Below, piece by piece: positions 11,996 through 22,785 of a stretch of DNA of 64,000 nt. Where the stretch lies: positions 51,814,760 to 51,878,759 of the forward strand of contig CP136069.1 in NCBI GenBank assembly GCA_032622095.1. Reading direction: 5' to 3'. The notes beneath the pieces were generated by a model. That model did not search any database. It had not been told where the DNA came from and was given only the letters and a program-made list of their open reading frames with translations. The translations under genes were made by a program, and so were the position numbers. Position 1 is the first letter of the stretch, and each line of letters begins with the position of its first letter. This DNA is from Siphonodentalium dalli (taxonomy: Eukaryota; Mollusca; Scaphopoda; Gadilida; Siphonodentaliidae).

Positions 11996-12720
11996 CTAGC
12001 ATGTTAACCCGCCACCGGCGGCTTGTCCGAAACATGACATTTTTGTTATGTTTTTTTTAATTTTTAGCTCCACGCGTTTCAATAAAAAAAATTTGTACCC
12101 GGTAGCTCCACCCGTTTCCGAGATCTGGTCTGCGCATGCGCTAAGCTGGTGTCGCATGGGCTCGGCGACCCGATAAAATGTGTATCCGGCGCAAGATACA
12201 TTCACATAGCAAATTTCAAGTCGATAGCTCCACCCGTTTCCGAGATCTCGTCTGCGCATGCGCTGCACGGGCGTCGCATGGGCTCGGCGACCCGATAAAA
12301 TTTGTACCCGGCGCAAGATACATTCACGTAGCAAATTTCAATTCGATAGCTCCACCCGTTTCCGAGATCTCGTCTGCGCATGCACTGCACGGGCGTCGCA
12401 CGGGCTCGCCAATACGACAACGACCACCGCCTAGTCAAACTACACACACGTACCAAGTTTCGTCCCGATCGGTCGAGAATCGTAGATTTGTATGAAGTAC
12501 ACACACACACAAACATAAATATATAAGAGAGATATGTAAATTAGATAGATTGTATCAAAATATATAGGAGAGATATGTAAATTATCTACACACCATTACT
12601 GGTGTTTGTCAAAGTTTAGTGGGGTATATAAATACTCATTCACGATCATATCATTGAGGTCCGGAGGGTGTGGGCTATCTCTCGAATACACGGAGTTCTC
12701 AAAATATATAGAAGAGACTA
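11996..12720. repeat. CCGGCGGC-type element with internal ~122-bp tandem units
   Basis: Same start motif as at 11621. It then carries tandem ~122-bp units, each with TCCACCCGTTTCCGAGAT and TCTGCGCATGCGCTG, then a CACACACA tract and the TATATAAGAGAG to GGAGTTCTC end block. The copy at 58405 has one or more additional internal units, so unit number varies between copies. Confidence 0.88.
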
Positions 12721-13245
12721 GAAGGTGACCCGACTTCGTCCGGGCTTTGACCTTGAATTGTCCACTTTGAAGGTCAAGGTCAAGTGGGGTCCAAAACACT
12801 GACCGGACAAAAGTACCCGACAAACGTGCCCGTCGAAATCCATCCGGTTTTACCCGATTTGACCTTGAATTGATCAATTTGAAGGTCAAGGTCAGGTCGG
12901 GGTCACGACTCGACCCGTCCAAAACACTCAGTAGACAAAAGTAACCCCACGTATCAAATTTCACGTCGCACGGGCAAACTAATAGGTTTGTGCCACTCCC
13001 CGGCCTTAGGTACACCCACATACCAAGTTTCATCGAAATCCCGTGATATTCGGGCGTTTGACCTTGAAATGTCAAGGTCACGTCGCACGGACAAATTAAT
13101 AGGCCTATGCCACCCCCCGGCCGAAAATACCCCCACATACCAAGTTTCATCGAAATCGGCTCGGCCGTTTTCGAGTTCATCGCGAACACACAGACACACA
13201 CACAGACACACAGACAGATATTCCAAAATATATAATAGATTGATG
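12721..13245 (-). repeat. CAAGGTCA-type element, copy 3
   Basis: Begins ACTAGAAGGTGACCCGACTT and follows copy 2 closely with internal deletions, ending in ACACACAGACACACAGACAG and AAAATATATAATAGA. It abuts the preceding element with no spacer. Confidence 0.87.
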
Positions 13246-13861
13246 ACATATTGAGATTTATATGTTAAAACTTTCATGACGTACAATGGTACGTAATATT
13301 TTGCTGTCATGACTGTGTAAGTTTTCGTTTTAATTGAACAAACCAGGGTCGCGGCGTCGTTGCATAATATTAGTATTACCGTACAAAACAATCATATAAA
13401 CGAGTCTAAGAGCAGTATTCGCCATGAAAGTTTTAACAAATAAATCCTGACATATCATTAATACTATACCCACAAGTCGGAATTCTGAACTTACATTCCT
13501 TGTCAACGATCGCTGTAGATTGTATTCCAAAAAATGGCCGTCATGTTGCAAACTATGAAACTGAAGGCACCGCAATGCGCATGCTCTACGTTCTTACACA
13601 ATTGTGTGTAACAAAATATACACATCATGTGTAGAACGGCCCTTGGTCAAAGTATTTGTATGTAAAACTACACATTGCTATGTGTATTAACCGAGTTTAC
13701 ACATTTGATGTGTAATCGTTTCTACACATTAGTTATAAGATTGTGGGGCTCCATACGGGGAGTGTTATCAATGAATTTGTTCGTAAATATTGCGCGTATG
13801 TATGTTTTGAGATACCTCTTACATACTTTTGGGATTCGAACGAATGTTCAGTTAATATTTA

Positions 13862-14330
13862 AAGATGCATGATCCAATTAACCCAACCCAATTAATATTT
13901 CACTGGCTTCGGGGATAAAAACAATAGTTGATTCCAGTCGAAGAACCCACCTATTAAAGGTCAGAGTGATCACTGATCAGACATCGATTTTTGAAATTTG
14001 TTTATTCCCGAGATATGTAATTTTTGGCGGCCTGGCAAATTATTCGTGTCTCGGACCAAATTGTGGATGAAGATGAATAACTCTAAAATCAAGAGGCTTT
14101 GTGTGTTAGAAATTTGACAATCCGGCCAAATTTCGTTGAACTAAATGTTGATAAATAATACCTTTTGGGAAATGATAGACTATAGTTGACTGTGGTTAAT
14201 TAATTTTTTGGGCAATCAATCGATTCTGATAACTGAAGCGGCAGTTCAAAAAAAAAATTGTTGGTTTTTGTTGTTGTTGGAATCTGATGATATAGGGACC
14301 ATCGAATTGGATTGAGTACCTTTGAGGAGG
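13862..14330. repeat. GATGCAT-ATCC dispersed repeat, copy 1
   Basis: Shares with 51205-51690, 53095-53340 and 62258-62365 a series of blocks: GATGCATRATCCGAATTA, CTTCGGGGATAAAAA, TCGAGGAACCCACC and CAGAGTGATC. The long copies here and at 51205 also share a TTGTTG tract and GATTGAGTACCTTT. No ORF. Confidence 0.82.
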
Positions 14331-14631
14331 TAAGGTGACCAATTTTGAATGGTCATTTACATGCAAATCTTCGCAGCAAAAGTTAGAGTTGCAAATATTT
14401 CTGGGCGTGACTTTGTGCGGTATGGAAAACAATACATATTTATCTTGCGGATCAGCTTGAAATATATTTCCATTAGAAACTTGGATATTTATTTTTGAAT
14501 TTTATATTTATTTTTTTAACTTGGTCAAATGTTGTAATTCTAGAAATTTATATAAAAAAATGGCAATTTACCAAGCGCAGCCCCCAGTTAAATGTTTGTC
14601 TTGTTTACATGTAATTACACAAACTCCAGGC

Positions 14632-14950
14632 CAAGTCAAGTCAAGTCAAATTGTTTATTCACATAAACCACAATCGTGGTACAAATGGTGAAAAAGAATA
14701 TTACAAAAATAAATTAAATTAGCGGCGTCCCTGTAAGACAGGGTTATGTAGGTTGTATATAGTAAATAGATAAATTCGGCACAATAGAGTATAACTAACT
14801 GTAATTATACCGGTAAGTGTGTATATAATGCTCCTGCAGCATAAAATATGTGGTTGTATCGGTAGAGGCAGGGTATCTCCCATCGCTCCGTTGAGATACC
14901 ACTGCCATAATGACATTAATTGGTAAGGAATTCTTACGTGTTTTTAGTTC
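14632..14950 (-). repeat. Probable retroposon 3' tail (GTCAA-repeat type)
   Basis: A CAAGTCAAGTCAAGTCAA run followed by TTGTTTATTCACATAAACC reads on the minus strand as a poly-repeat 3' end, as in many invertebrate LINEs and SINEs. The internal part gives no protein match. Confidence 0.5.
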
Positions 14951-15362
14951 TTATGTTTTAGGATTAAAATTGTCTATGTCTGGCTCAGTTCATATTGTTT
15001 TTATCAATACCGAAAGAATTACCATTATTGCAAACTTAAAAAAAAATTGGTGGTCAAAACAAGATAATAGGTGAGTAAATAGTAGTAAATACAGTTCCGC
15101 GATGATATGTAAAAATAGATTGATCGTCTGCAAAGTACACTCATTGTGGCAGTGATATATTGCAGCGATAGCGGAGAGGGCGCTGTATGGAGTTTGCGAT
15201 AGCGGAGAGGGCGCTGTATGGAGTTTGGTAATTACATTGCTGTGTTAAGGCCCTTCATATATAACTTTTGCTGCGGAGAATTGTATGTAAATCGCCATTC
15301 AAAATTGGTCACTTGACCTCCACCTTAATATAGATGATCAACGATGGTTTGGTTTTGCTCAC
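14951..15362. other. Gene A intron 1 proximal part; one short direct duplication
   Basis: No gene. At about 15157-15225 a 30-bp block (GATAGCGGAGAGGGCGCTGT plus GGAGTTT) is present twice in tandem. Confidence 0.7.
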
Positions 15363-15573
15363 CTGATTTGGGAAACGCTATTATTAGAATGTCATCATCT
15401 CGAAGTTTGAAGTTCGGCAACTCATCTATAGAGGCTGCTGTGCTTCGTCCATTTGGTAGTGTATGGAAAGCAACCCCATCTCTCAGTGTAATCTTTGGCA
15501 GTCCGTCATGAAACTTCCCTCCATCCGGAATCTCATTCTCCCCGGAAGCTTCTTTCGGCTGAGTATCCGACAT
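15363..15573 (-). CDS. Cytosolic sulfotransferase A, exon 1 with start codon
   Basis: A 211-nt coding part, 70 codons plus one base, ending TCAG followed by GTGAGC. I chose the ATG at 15573 (MSDTQPKEASGENEIPDGGK) because the 70-residue leader then matches usual SULT N-termini. An in-frame ATG 13 codons upstream (15612) would add an unlikely hydrophobic start. The segment ends LPNFKLRDDDILIIAFPKS, the strand and loop that bind the 5'-phosphosulfate of PAPS, with the key Lys in place. It splices in phase 1 to GTHW at 7821. No signal peptide is seen, as expected for a cytosolic enzyme. The acceptor substrate cannot be told. It is the nearest gene downstream of gene B, separated by 6.9 kb of repeats. 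Confidence 0.93.
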
Positions 15574-15913
15574 GGTCTCAACAAACTTCACACGCGAACA
15601 GAATAACACCAATATACAAACTCGCCGGTATAACTATTATAACCATCTGCGGCTTGTCGGCTTGTATATACCGTCGTATTCTTTGTTTATATTTTGCTAC
15701 ACTCTTATCGATCGAATTCACGTTGACACAGCAAGAGTCGAATATAGCTTTCATAGAATGTCAATAAAGACGTGTAGCGAATACGATTCATGACCATGCA
15801 GTTTATACATCAATGCACATTAGGTTCGTGTAGACTAATATCATATTCCTTGTGTTGACTGCGTGACATTTTAACACAACGATAATGACACCAATCTCTA
15901 TCAGCGCGCAGAG
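15574..15913. other. 5' flank of sulfotransferase A
   Basis: Region upstream of the gene A start. I see no certain core promoter. AT-rich spots such as TATATTGG lie within 100 bp of the ATG on the minus strand, but none is placed well enough to call. Confidence 0.4.
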
Positions 15914-16012
15914 GTCATCTGGTGCTACAACCCCACCACCAGTTATCCACGTTAATACCTTTATGCGATATTAAGGTGGATACTCGTGTTGGTGTTGTAG
16001 CACCAGGGGACC
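15914..16012. repeat. Short foldback, GGTGCTACAAC arms
   Basis: TCTGGTGCTACAACCCCACC on the left pairs with GGTGTTGTAGCACCAGGGGA on the right, with a second inner pair around TTAATACC and GGTATTAA-like bases. It reads as a small inverted repeat element. Confidence 0.7.
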
Positions 16013-16032
16013 TGTGTTAGGGCGCACCAGTA

Positions 16033-16543
16033 GACCATACCATGAATCTCTACTCTGGATAACGCCCGTAGAGATCATATTCCACCAGTACGAAACCTTG
16101 TAACTTTTTAAAGTTTTGATAGGGAACCTTATAAATTCGAACAAATAACGCGGGGAATATATTTCTTAGTTATTATTGGTTCCTTAATAATGTACCTCTC
16201 TGTAGTTGAAGGTCCCAACTCGAAATTTCATGATTTAAGTGAATTTTTTAGCTATTTTGCTTTGGGTCGCTTACAATTGTGGGATTTATCCTGGGTAATT
16301 AATTCAATGTTTATTGCGATATCGGCTCACACAAGTCGGAGGAAAGCATGTAATATCGAGTTGGGACCTTCGCCTACAGTGAAGTACATTGTCAAGGAAC
16401 AGATAATAACTAAGAAATATATTCGCCGCGTTATGTTTTCAACTTTATAAGGTTCCCTGTCAAAACTTCAAACAGTTCCAAGGTTTTGTACTGGTGGCAT
16501 ATGATCTGGCGTTAGCCAGAGTAGAGATTGATGGCATGATCTA
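16033..16543. mobile_element. Foldback/MULE-like MITE with ~190-bp arms and a direct target repeat
   Basis: The arms at 16033-16223 and 16356-16543 are inverted copies at roughly 80-85% identity by eye, sharing CAATCTCTACTCTGG-type and AATATATTTCTTAGTTATTA blocks and ending GGTCCCAACTCGA. The element is flanked by GGCGCACCAGTA on both sides (16021-16032 and 16544-16555). Long arms and a target duplication of about 9-12 bp fit Mutator-like MITEs. No transposase is present. Arm divergence indicates an old insertion. Confidence 0.8.
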
Positions 16544-16586
16544 GGCGCACCAGTAATACCTCCCATTATGTCTTAATGTTACAAGC

Positions 16587-16651
16587 ACAGGTACCTGGAA
16601 CACAATGACCTCACTCCCAAAGGTATATCGGGGTCATTTTGTTCCAGGTAC
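16587..16651. repeat. Palindromic hairpin, GTACCTGGAACA arms
   Basis: GTACCTGGAACACAATGACC pairs with GGTCATTTTGTTCCAGGTAC with one mismatch around a loop of about 20 bases. Possibly a small MITE or a relic of one. Confidence 0.85.
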
Positions 16652-18104
16652 GCCCTCCGGGAGTATACTGCCTGGTTGTTCACATAGGATGATAGGAGCT
16701 ATGGTGATATCTCGCAGAGCAACACATTTCGGGTTTCACACGATGCGGGTTATTTTAGGAAATTATAGTATAACGAAACGTGATGTCATATTACCACAAT
16801 ATAACACAACAGGTGACATCCAATGTTTTTTCTGCGGATATTTTCCAAGATTAGTAATATAACAAAGACTTCAGATATCATTTGCAGAAGTTGTAATTTG
16901 ATTTCGGTAAATATACAACAAATTGTTTACGCCAAATATTAAAAAAAAAAATTTAAGCGGACCGGCCGTAAACAGACACAATTACTTCGATAAGAAAGGA
17001 TTAATCAACAATGTCTGACGTTGCATATATATCTTCTACCAAATACATAATAATTTTACTCCGACGCGCCTTCAATCTACTGAAGCTTATGCGGAGGTCC
17101 GGGTAGCTGCCACGGACAAGTAACTGTATAACCATGTGATGGTGGTTCCTGTAACGTTCTTTAACACGAATGGTGCACGCACGCACCGATCGAGGCGTGT
17201 ACACGGTTCAGCCATTAATGTCCGCGCCCAATCGGACAGCGTACTGCACCGGCCACCATTTCGCTACCTCTCGGCTACTGACTTCCCTGATGAAGTTCCT
17301 GCACATGTACACCATAATAGTAAGTCAGTACCTCGGCCCATTCTTATATTCCATATGTTATATATAGGCAGCGCCATAATTTTTGAGACAATTAGAGTCA
17401 TGAGTGGGACTGACTTCGGGGTAATAACATCTGATAAATGCTTGTTTTAGAAATTTAGACGGGAATATCTATAGATGGCTTACGACGGCATGATTTTTGC
17501 GGGGATTTCAATTGGTGGCTGCATAATTGCACAAGTTTTACTGTTAGAGTCAATGATTGGGATCGGTGGAGAGGCACCAAAATTGATCATGAATATTTTC
17601 TCGTGAAAATTATGTGATGGAATCTATGTGGGGAAACTATATGCCTTCCACATATTGATACATGTTAATGCATATCAGATGTTACACTTATAGGGGAACT
17701 TTTCAGATACATTCATAATTATTAAATCCAGATACCACCGGGTCTATATGCTCAGTTATAAATCCAAATATCGCCGGTGACCGGTTCTATATGCTCAGTT
17801 TGAAGGATTCGGTGTTGCTATTGGAATTAACCGTGGAAATAAGACGCGAAATAAGGACGATGCTGTGATAATGGCGTTAGACACTACCCGGGCTGATGAA
17901 GCAATATTACAGCACTGAGTTCATCCAATACTCACACGATTAAATAGTGAAAAATACATAATCGGGGTTCACGATTAGATAAGTCTTGATATTCAATCGG
18001 AGTAACAAGTGTCATGGGGGTTACGATCGAGCTAGGAGTATTGGCGAAATAACGGAAATTCTTGAAGGAGTAATTTTAAAGAGCTTTCCCTTAACATCTG
18101 CCAC
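16652..18104. other. Intergenic, no supported gene
   Basis: Several 60-100 codon frames exist but lack domain character. A segment near 16715-16745 (CAACACATTTCGG) resembles the outer flank of the foldback at 47799, hinting at a related older element. A short duplication (TATATGCTCAGTT) lies at 17740-17800. Confidence 0.5.
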
Positions 18105-18352
18105 GTGCCCACCCCACCGCAATAAAAGCTTCTGACTTATCTCAGACCCACCCCACCACAATAAAAGCTTCTGACTTATCTCAGACCCACCCCACCACAA
18201 TAAAAGCTTCTGACTTATCTCAGACCCACCCCACCCCACCACAATAAAAGCTTCTGACTTATCTCAGACCCACCCCACCCCACCACAATAAAAGCTTCTG
18301 ACTTATCTCAGACCCACCCACACCACAATACAAACTTCTGACTTATCTCAGA
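18105..18352. repeat. ~39-44 bp tandem repeat, six copies
   Basis: Units of AATAAAAGCTTCTGACTTAT followed by CTCAGACCCACCCCACC. Length differs by an extra CCACC step. Confidence 0.93.
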
Positions 18353-18552
18353 CCGAGGTTAATCAATCGTAGTGTTGTAAATTCTTTCTTACAAATCTCC
18401 GTTATTTCGTCAAAGTACGTTCTATATAGAGTTATCACCCTTCCGGTACATTCTATATAGAGTTATCACCCCGCCAATTAAATCAGGGTGCTCATTTCCA
18501 AATGTAATCCTAACATCGCGTGTCACCAGGCAGTCCTGTTACTGCGATTAAA
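18353..18552. other. Non-coding with duplicated block
   Basis: TTCTATATAGAGTTATCACC occurs twice in tandem. The preceding TCCGTTATTTCGTC is an inverted match to GGCGAAATAACGGAAATT at 18043, which may mark a decayed inverted-repeat element around the 18105 array. Confidence 0.5.
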
Positions 18553-18895
18553 TGTCATCGCTATCTAATCGTGAACACAGATTAAGTATATTTCGCTATC
18601 TAATCGTGTGCGTGTTATATAGGTGCTGAGTTAGAGTCGGGTCGATCAATTCTCCCAGGATAAGAATAGGAGCCGTAGAAAATTAGAGTCGGAGCCGATC
18701 AATTCTCCCAGGATAAGGATAGGAGTCATATAAAATTATATATCATCGCTATCTAATCGTGAACACAGATTAAGTATATTTCGCTATATAATCGTGTGTT
18801 GTGTTATATAGGTGCTGAGTTAGAGTCGGGGCCGATCAATTCTCACAGGATAAGGATAGGAGCCATAGAAAATTAGAGTCGGAGCCAATGCAGCA
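18553..18895. repeat. Nested direct repeats with AGAGTCGG-GCCGATCAATTCTC
   Basis: A ~170-bp block containing TCATCGCTATCTAATCGTGA and two copies of CAATTCTCCCAGGATAAG is duplicated head to tail. Confidence 0.88.
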
Positions 18896-19274
18896 CTTTT
18901 AATTTGGATGTTTAGTATGAAAAGGGACCAACGGGAAACGAACTTCTTCTTCCCATTGTGGTCCGAACGGTTATAGATCATTCTTCACTTGATTTTGAGC
19001 CGTAAGAGATGTATTTTCATTCGAAAACATTGCCTGAATTAAGATGGAAGACTATTTTTTATTCGCAAATTATTTACTGATCAATGGTCAATTGAGCACA
19101 GTGATTGCATAATATCTCCGTTATGAACGTTCGTCGGCTTCCTACAAACTATTATAATAAAGAATTGACAAATTAAATTAATAATTAGAGCAATTTTCGC
19201 GAAGTCCCAGTTGTTTTCTTCAATAATCGCCATTAAAATCGTGATAGAGTCGGAAGGGAAGACATATTAGATCC
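18896..19274. other. Intergenic, nothing recognised
   Basis: AT-rich, no ORF of note and no clear repeat. Confidence 0.5.
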
Positions 19275-20105
19275 GGATTCGTTGAGCCCCAGTGAAACAT
19301 GAGATAGATACTTGATGAGCAGTTATCCCATAGGAAATGTCCGGATAATAAGACTGAAACATGAGATAGATACTTGATGAGCAGTTATCCCATAGGAAAT
19401 GTCCGGATAATAATAAACATGAGATAGATACTTGATGAGCAGTTATCCCATATGAAATGTCCGGATAATGAGATAGATACTTGATGAGCAGTTATCCCAT
19501 ATGAAATGTCCGGATAATGAGATAGATACTTGATGAGCAGTTATCCCATAGGAAACATGAGATAGATACTTGATGAGCAGTTATCCCATAGGAAATGTCC
19601 GGATAATGAGATAGATACTTGATGAGCAGTTATCCCATAGGAAATGTCCGGATAATGAGATAGATACTTGATGAGCAGTTATCCCATAGGAAACATGAGA
19701 TAGATACTTGATGAGCAGTTATCCCATATGAAATGTCCGGATAATGAGATAGATACTTGATGAGCAGTTATCCCATAGGAAATGTCCGGATAATAATAAA
19801 CATGAGATAGATACTTGATGAGCAGTTATCCCATAGGAAATGTCCGGATAATAATAAACATGAGATAGATACTTGATGAGCAGTTATCCCATATGAAATG
19901 TCCGGATAATGAGATAGATACTTGATGAGCAGTTATCCCATAGGAAATGTCCGGATAATAATAAACATGAGATACATACTTGATGAGCAGTTATCCCATA
20001 GGAAATGTCCGGATAATGAGATATATACTTGATGAGCAGTTATCCCATAGGAAACATGAGATAGATACTTGATGAGCAGTTATCCCATAGGAAATGTCCG
20101 GATTA
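19275..20105. repeat. ~49-58 bp minisatellite, about 16 units
   Basis: Each unit holds GATACTTGATGAGCAGTTAT, then CCCATAGGAAATGTCCGG. Some units lack the GTCCGGATAAT part or gain AATAAACAT, so at least three unit types are interspersed. Within a unit GGATAA and TTATCC can pair. Confidence 0.95.
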
Positions 20106-20208
20106 TAAGTTCAACAAACGACCATAATTTTATCTAAACATTTCCCTCAATAAATATAGGGCTTCTTCTGCACTTTTATTTATATGTCGTCTGCTTTTAT
20201 CACCTTAA

Positions 20209-20801
20209 AGGGGTACTGTACGCCATTTTCAATAAATTTCCGGTGATAACAACGATCTATTATCGATACTATATAGAAACATAAGTAATTTGAGTCGAAG
20301 ATGTATTCTGTAAACGCTCAGGTTAATAGGCTATCTTAAAATTTAATAATTTAAAAGTTAATAATTTAATATAAATTGAATTTATGGCTGAAGCCATAAA
20401 ATGGCGTAAATTAAAATACGAATGTCCGTGTACAAAACGTAATCAAATTATAATTGAGGGATACTGGATTAGTAAACCCATTGCACACACGATCGTTTGA
20501 AACATTATGCTTATACGGGGAGAAAACTCAAGCCACTCATTGACTAGTGACGATACAATAACTTAAATGAGTATATGGGACTACTATGCATATAATATAT
20601 TTTTTATTTGATTCATTTGGTTGAAAACTGTAAAAAAAAATTCTCGACAACGACAATTTGTATTTTTGCATTCCGGTAAATTTGCCATCCGTAACACTAC
20701 TTCATACTCAACAGACTTTCAAAGAATGGAAAAGTTGTTACCTTATTCTCCGACTCGGGGATTATAGAAACCAACAACAACATATTGGGTACAGTACCCC
20801 T
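20209..20801. mobile_element. TTAA-flanked MITE (Kolobok/piggyBac-like)
   Basis: 593 bp with termini AGGGGTACTGTAC and GGGTACAGTACCCCT, directly flanked by TTAA on both sides (20205-20208 and 20802-20805). The TTAA target with an AGGG start fits Kolobok-type MITEs better than piggyBac (CCC start). No transposase. Confidence 0.88.
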
Positions 20802-20894
20802 TTAACATCCCTCCAAATGAATAATATATCATTTCCAATCTATATTTTTAACTGACTGGGAGAATAATCCATTTAGTATATATAGGAATGGTTC

Positions 20895-21885
20895 CCTTAT
20901 ATAACACTCCCCATATGGAGCCCCACACGGGCCCCAAGCAGACGATAGTCATCGGTGAATTGTTCTCTCTGTCTGGGGCTCCGTGAAGGGTTCATTTATA
21001 TAACATCCCGTATGGAGCCCAACACAGCCCCAAACAGACGACAGTCATCGGTGAATTGTTCTCTCTGTTGGGCTTCATAAAGCTCCCGTCACGAAATGGT
21101 TATATAACACCCCCACATGGACCCCACACAACCCAAGCAGACGACATGCATCGGTGTTCTCTCTCGCTGGGGCTCCATAAAGAATTCATGTATATAGAAC
21201 TCCCGTATGGAGCCCCACACGGCCCCAAACAGACGACAGTCATCAGTGAATTGTTCTCTCTGCCTGGGGCTACATAAAGCTCCCGCCTTGAAAGGGTTAT
21301 ATATCACTCTCACTTCGACCCCACACAACCCAAGCAGACGACATTCATCGGCGTTCTCTCTCGTTGGAGCTCCATGAAGGGTTCATGTATATAGCACTCC
21401 CATATGGAGCCCCACACGGCCCCAAACAGACAACAGTCATCAGTGAATTGTTCTCTCTGCCTGGGCTACATAAAGCTCCCGCCATGAAAGGGTTATATAG
21501 CACTCCCGTATGGAGCCCCACACGGCCCCAAGCACACGACGGTCATCGGTGTGTTGTTCTCTCTGTCTGACATAAAGGGTTCATTTATATAACACCCCCT
21601 ACGGAGCCCCACACGGCACAAGCAGACAACATTCATCGATGTATTGTCCTCTCTGTCTTGGGCTCCATAAAGCTCCGGCCATAAAAGGGTTATATACCAC
21701 TTCCACATGGAGCCCCATACGGCCTCACGCAGACGCCGGTCGTCGGTGCATTATCCTCTCAGTCTGGTGCTCCATAAAGGGTTCATTTATACAACCCCGT
21801 ATGGAGCCCCACACGGCCCAAGCAGACAACAGTCATCGATGTATTGGCCTCTCTGTCAGAGGCTTCATAAAGTGTTCATTTAACT
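20895..21885 (+). repeat. Tandem array of about ten GGAGCCCCA hairpin units
   Basis: Units of roughly 95-110 bp follow one another. Each has the GGAGCCCCACACGG and CTGGGGCTCCATAAAG ends and a loop with AGACGACAGTCATC. The joining segment alternates between GTTCATTTATATAACA and GCTCCCG...AAAGGGTTATAT, suggesting a two-unit higher-order pattern. Frames of up to 96 codons here are artefacts. Confidence 0.92.
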
Positions 21886-22507
21886 AGCAGTTTTTGACTG
21901 GCCACGGGGGAGGTACCAGGAAACAAGCTTTCCTAGTGTTGGAAATTTCTAACCTGTCATCCCCCCCCCCCCCCCGCCCCCAGGGTTGGAAAATTTCCAA
22001 CTGATGACCATTTCAGTCCAACATTTTGACAAATAATAGGAAAATATGCAAATATTAGTCCAAAAACAATTAATTCCCCCAATAAATTGTTTGAAAATCA
22101 AACTACATGTACAAGATCATTTTTAACCTATTGTTGATGTGAAATTTCCAACTAATGTTTTGGCAGGTATGAAATTTCCAACTGTTGAAAATTTTGACCG
22201 AAGTTTGGGGCGGGGGTGAGGTTGTTATCTATGTTTTTGGGCTCCATTCGAACCCCCATATCCACCTAGTGGCGTTAAAGATAAATTTCAAATAACGGAA
22301 ATACCGTAATGTTTTTAAAATAGCCACATTTTCTGTCCCGGTTCATGGCAAATAATTGGAAGAAAGCTATTTCCTAGAAGACCCCGGATTTCGTCGATTC
22401 AAAATAAAAAAAAAATTTACACCACCAAATATATACATAAAGTTCGGGGAAGAAATACCCGATCTGCAATAAGGCATATAAACGTGTTTATTTTAAAATT
22501 ATCGTCT
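21886..22507. other. Intergenic to 3' flank of sulfotransferase B
   Basis: Holds a C-rich run near 21962 and repeated GAAATTTCCAACT-like blocks. The gene B 3' UTR would start at 22507. AAAATAAACACG near 22490 on the minus strand, or the GAATAAAG overlapping the stop codon, could serve as the poly(A) signal. Confidence 0.5.
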
Positions 22508-22678
<171 letters not shown>

Positions 22679-22785
22679 TCACAATATAGTACAAAAGGAA
22701 CGCGGAAAAAATAGTTGATTATATATATATAAACTCCGTTACGGAGCTCACACGGGCCTGAGCAGACGACAGTCCCCATTGCATT

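Larger units (their letters stand above)
10622..13745. mobile_element. CACTCT-ended DNA transposon, non-autonomous, with nested insertions
   Basis: The left end reads CACTCTTATGACTAATGTG. The right end, read inverted, is CACAATCTTATAACTAATG, giving imperfect terminal inverted repeats. The first ~240 and last ~150 bp carry many TGTGTA and TACACA copies in both orientations, a subterminal-repeat pattern. The element splits a hairpin repeat whose halves lie at 10573-10620 and 13746-13768, which proves insertion. Ends in CAC...GTG and subterminal repeats resemble the CACTA (EnSpm-like) superfamily, but the target duplication is unclear and no transposase is present. The interior is filled by other repeats. 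Confidence 0.75.

Noticed and set aside
11104-13391. Cluster of 60-217 codon ORFs on both strands with repeated GMWGYFRPG-like strings
   Set aside because: These lie wholly inside CAAGGTCA-type dispersed elements. The repeats explain the shared peptides.
19275-20105. Possible hammerhead ribozyme satellite (TTGATGAG ... GGAAA in each unit)
   Set aside because: The invariant C of CTGATGA is T in every unit, and no paired stem II between the two core boxes or stem III could be drawn.
20895-21885. Tandem direct repeats considered as a CRISPR array
   Set aside because: Unit length near 100 bp, the joining sequence is itself repeated, the genome is eukaryotic and no cas genes are present.
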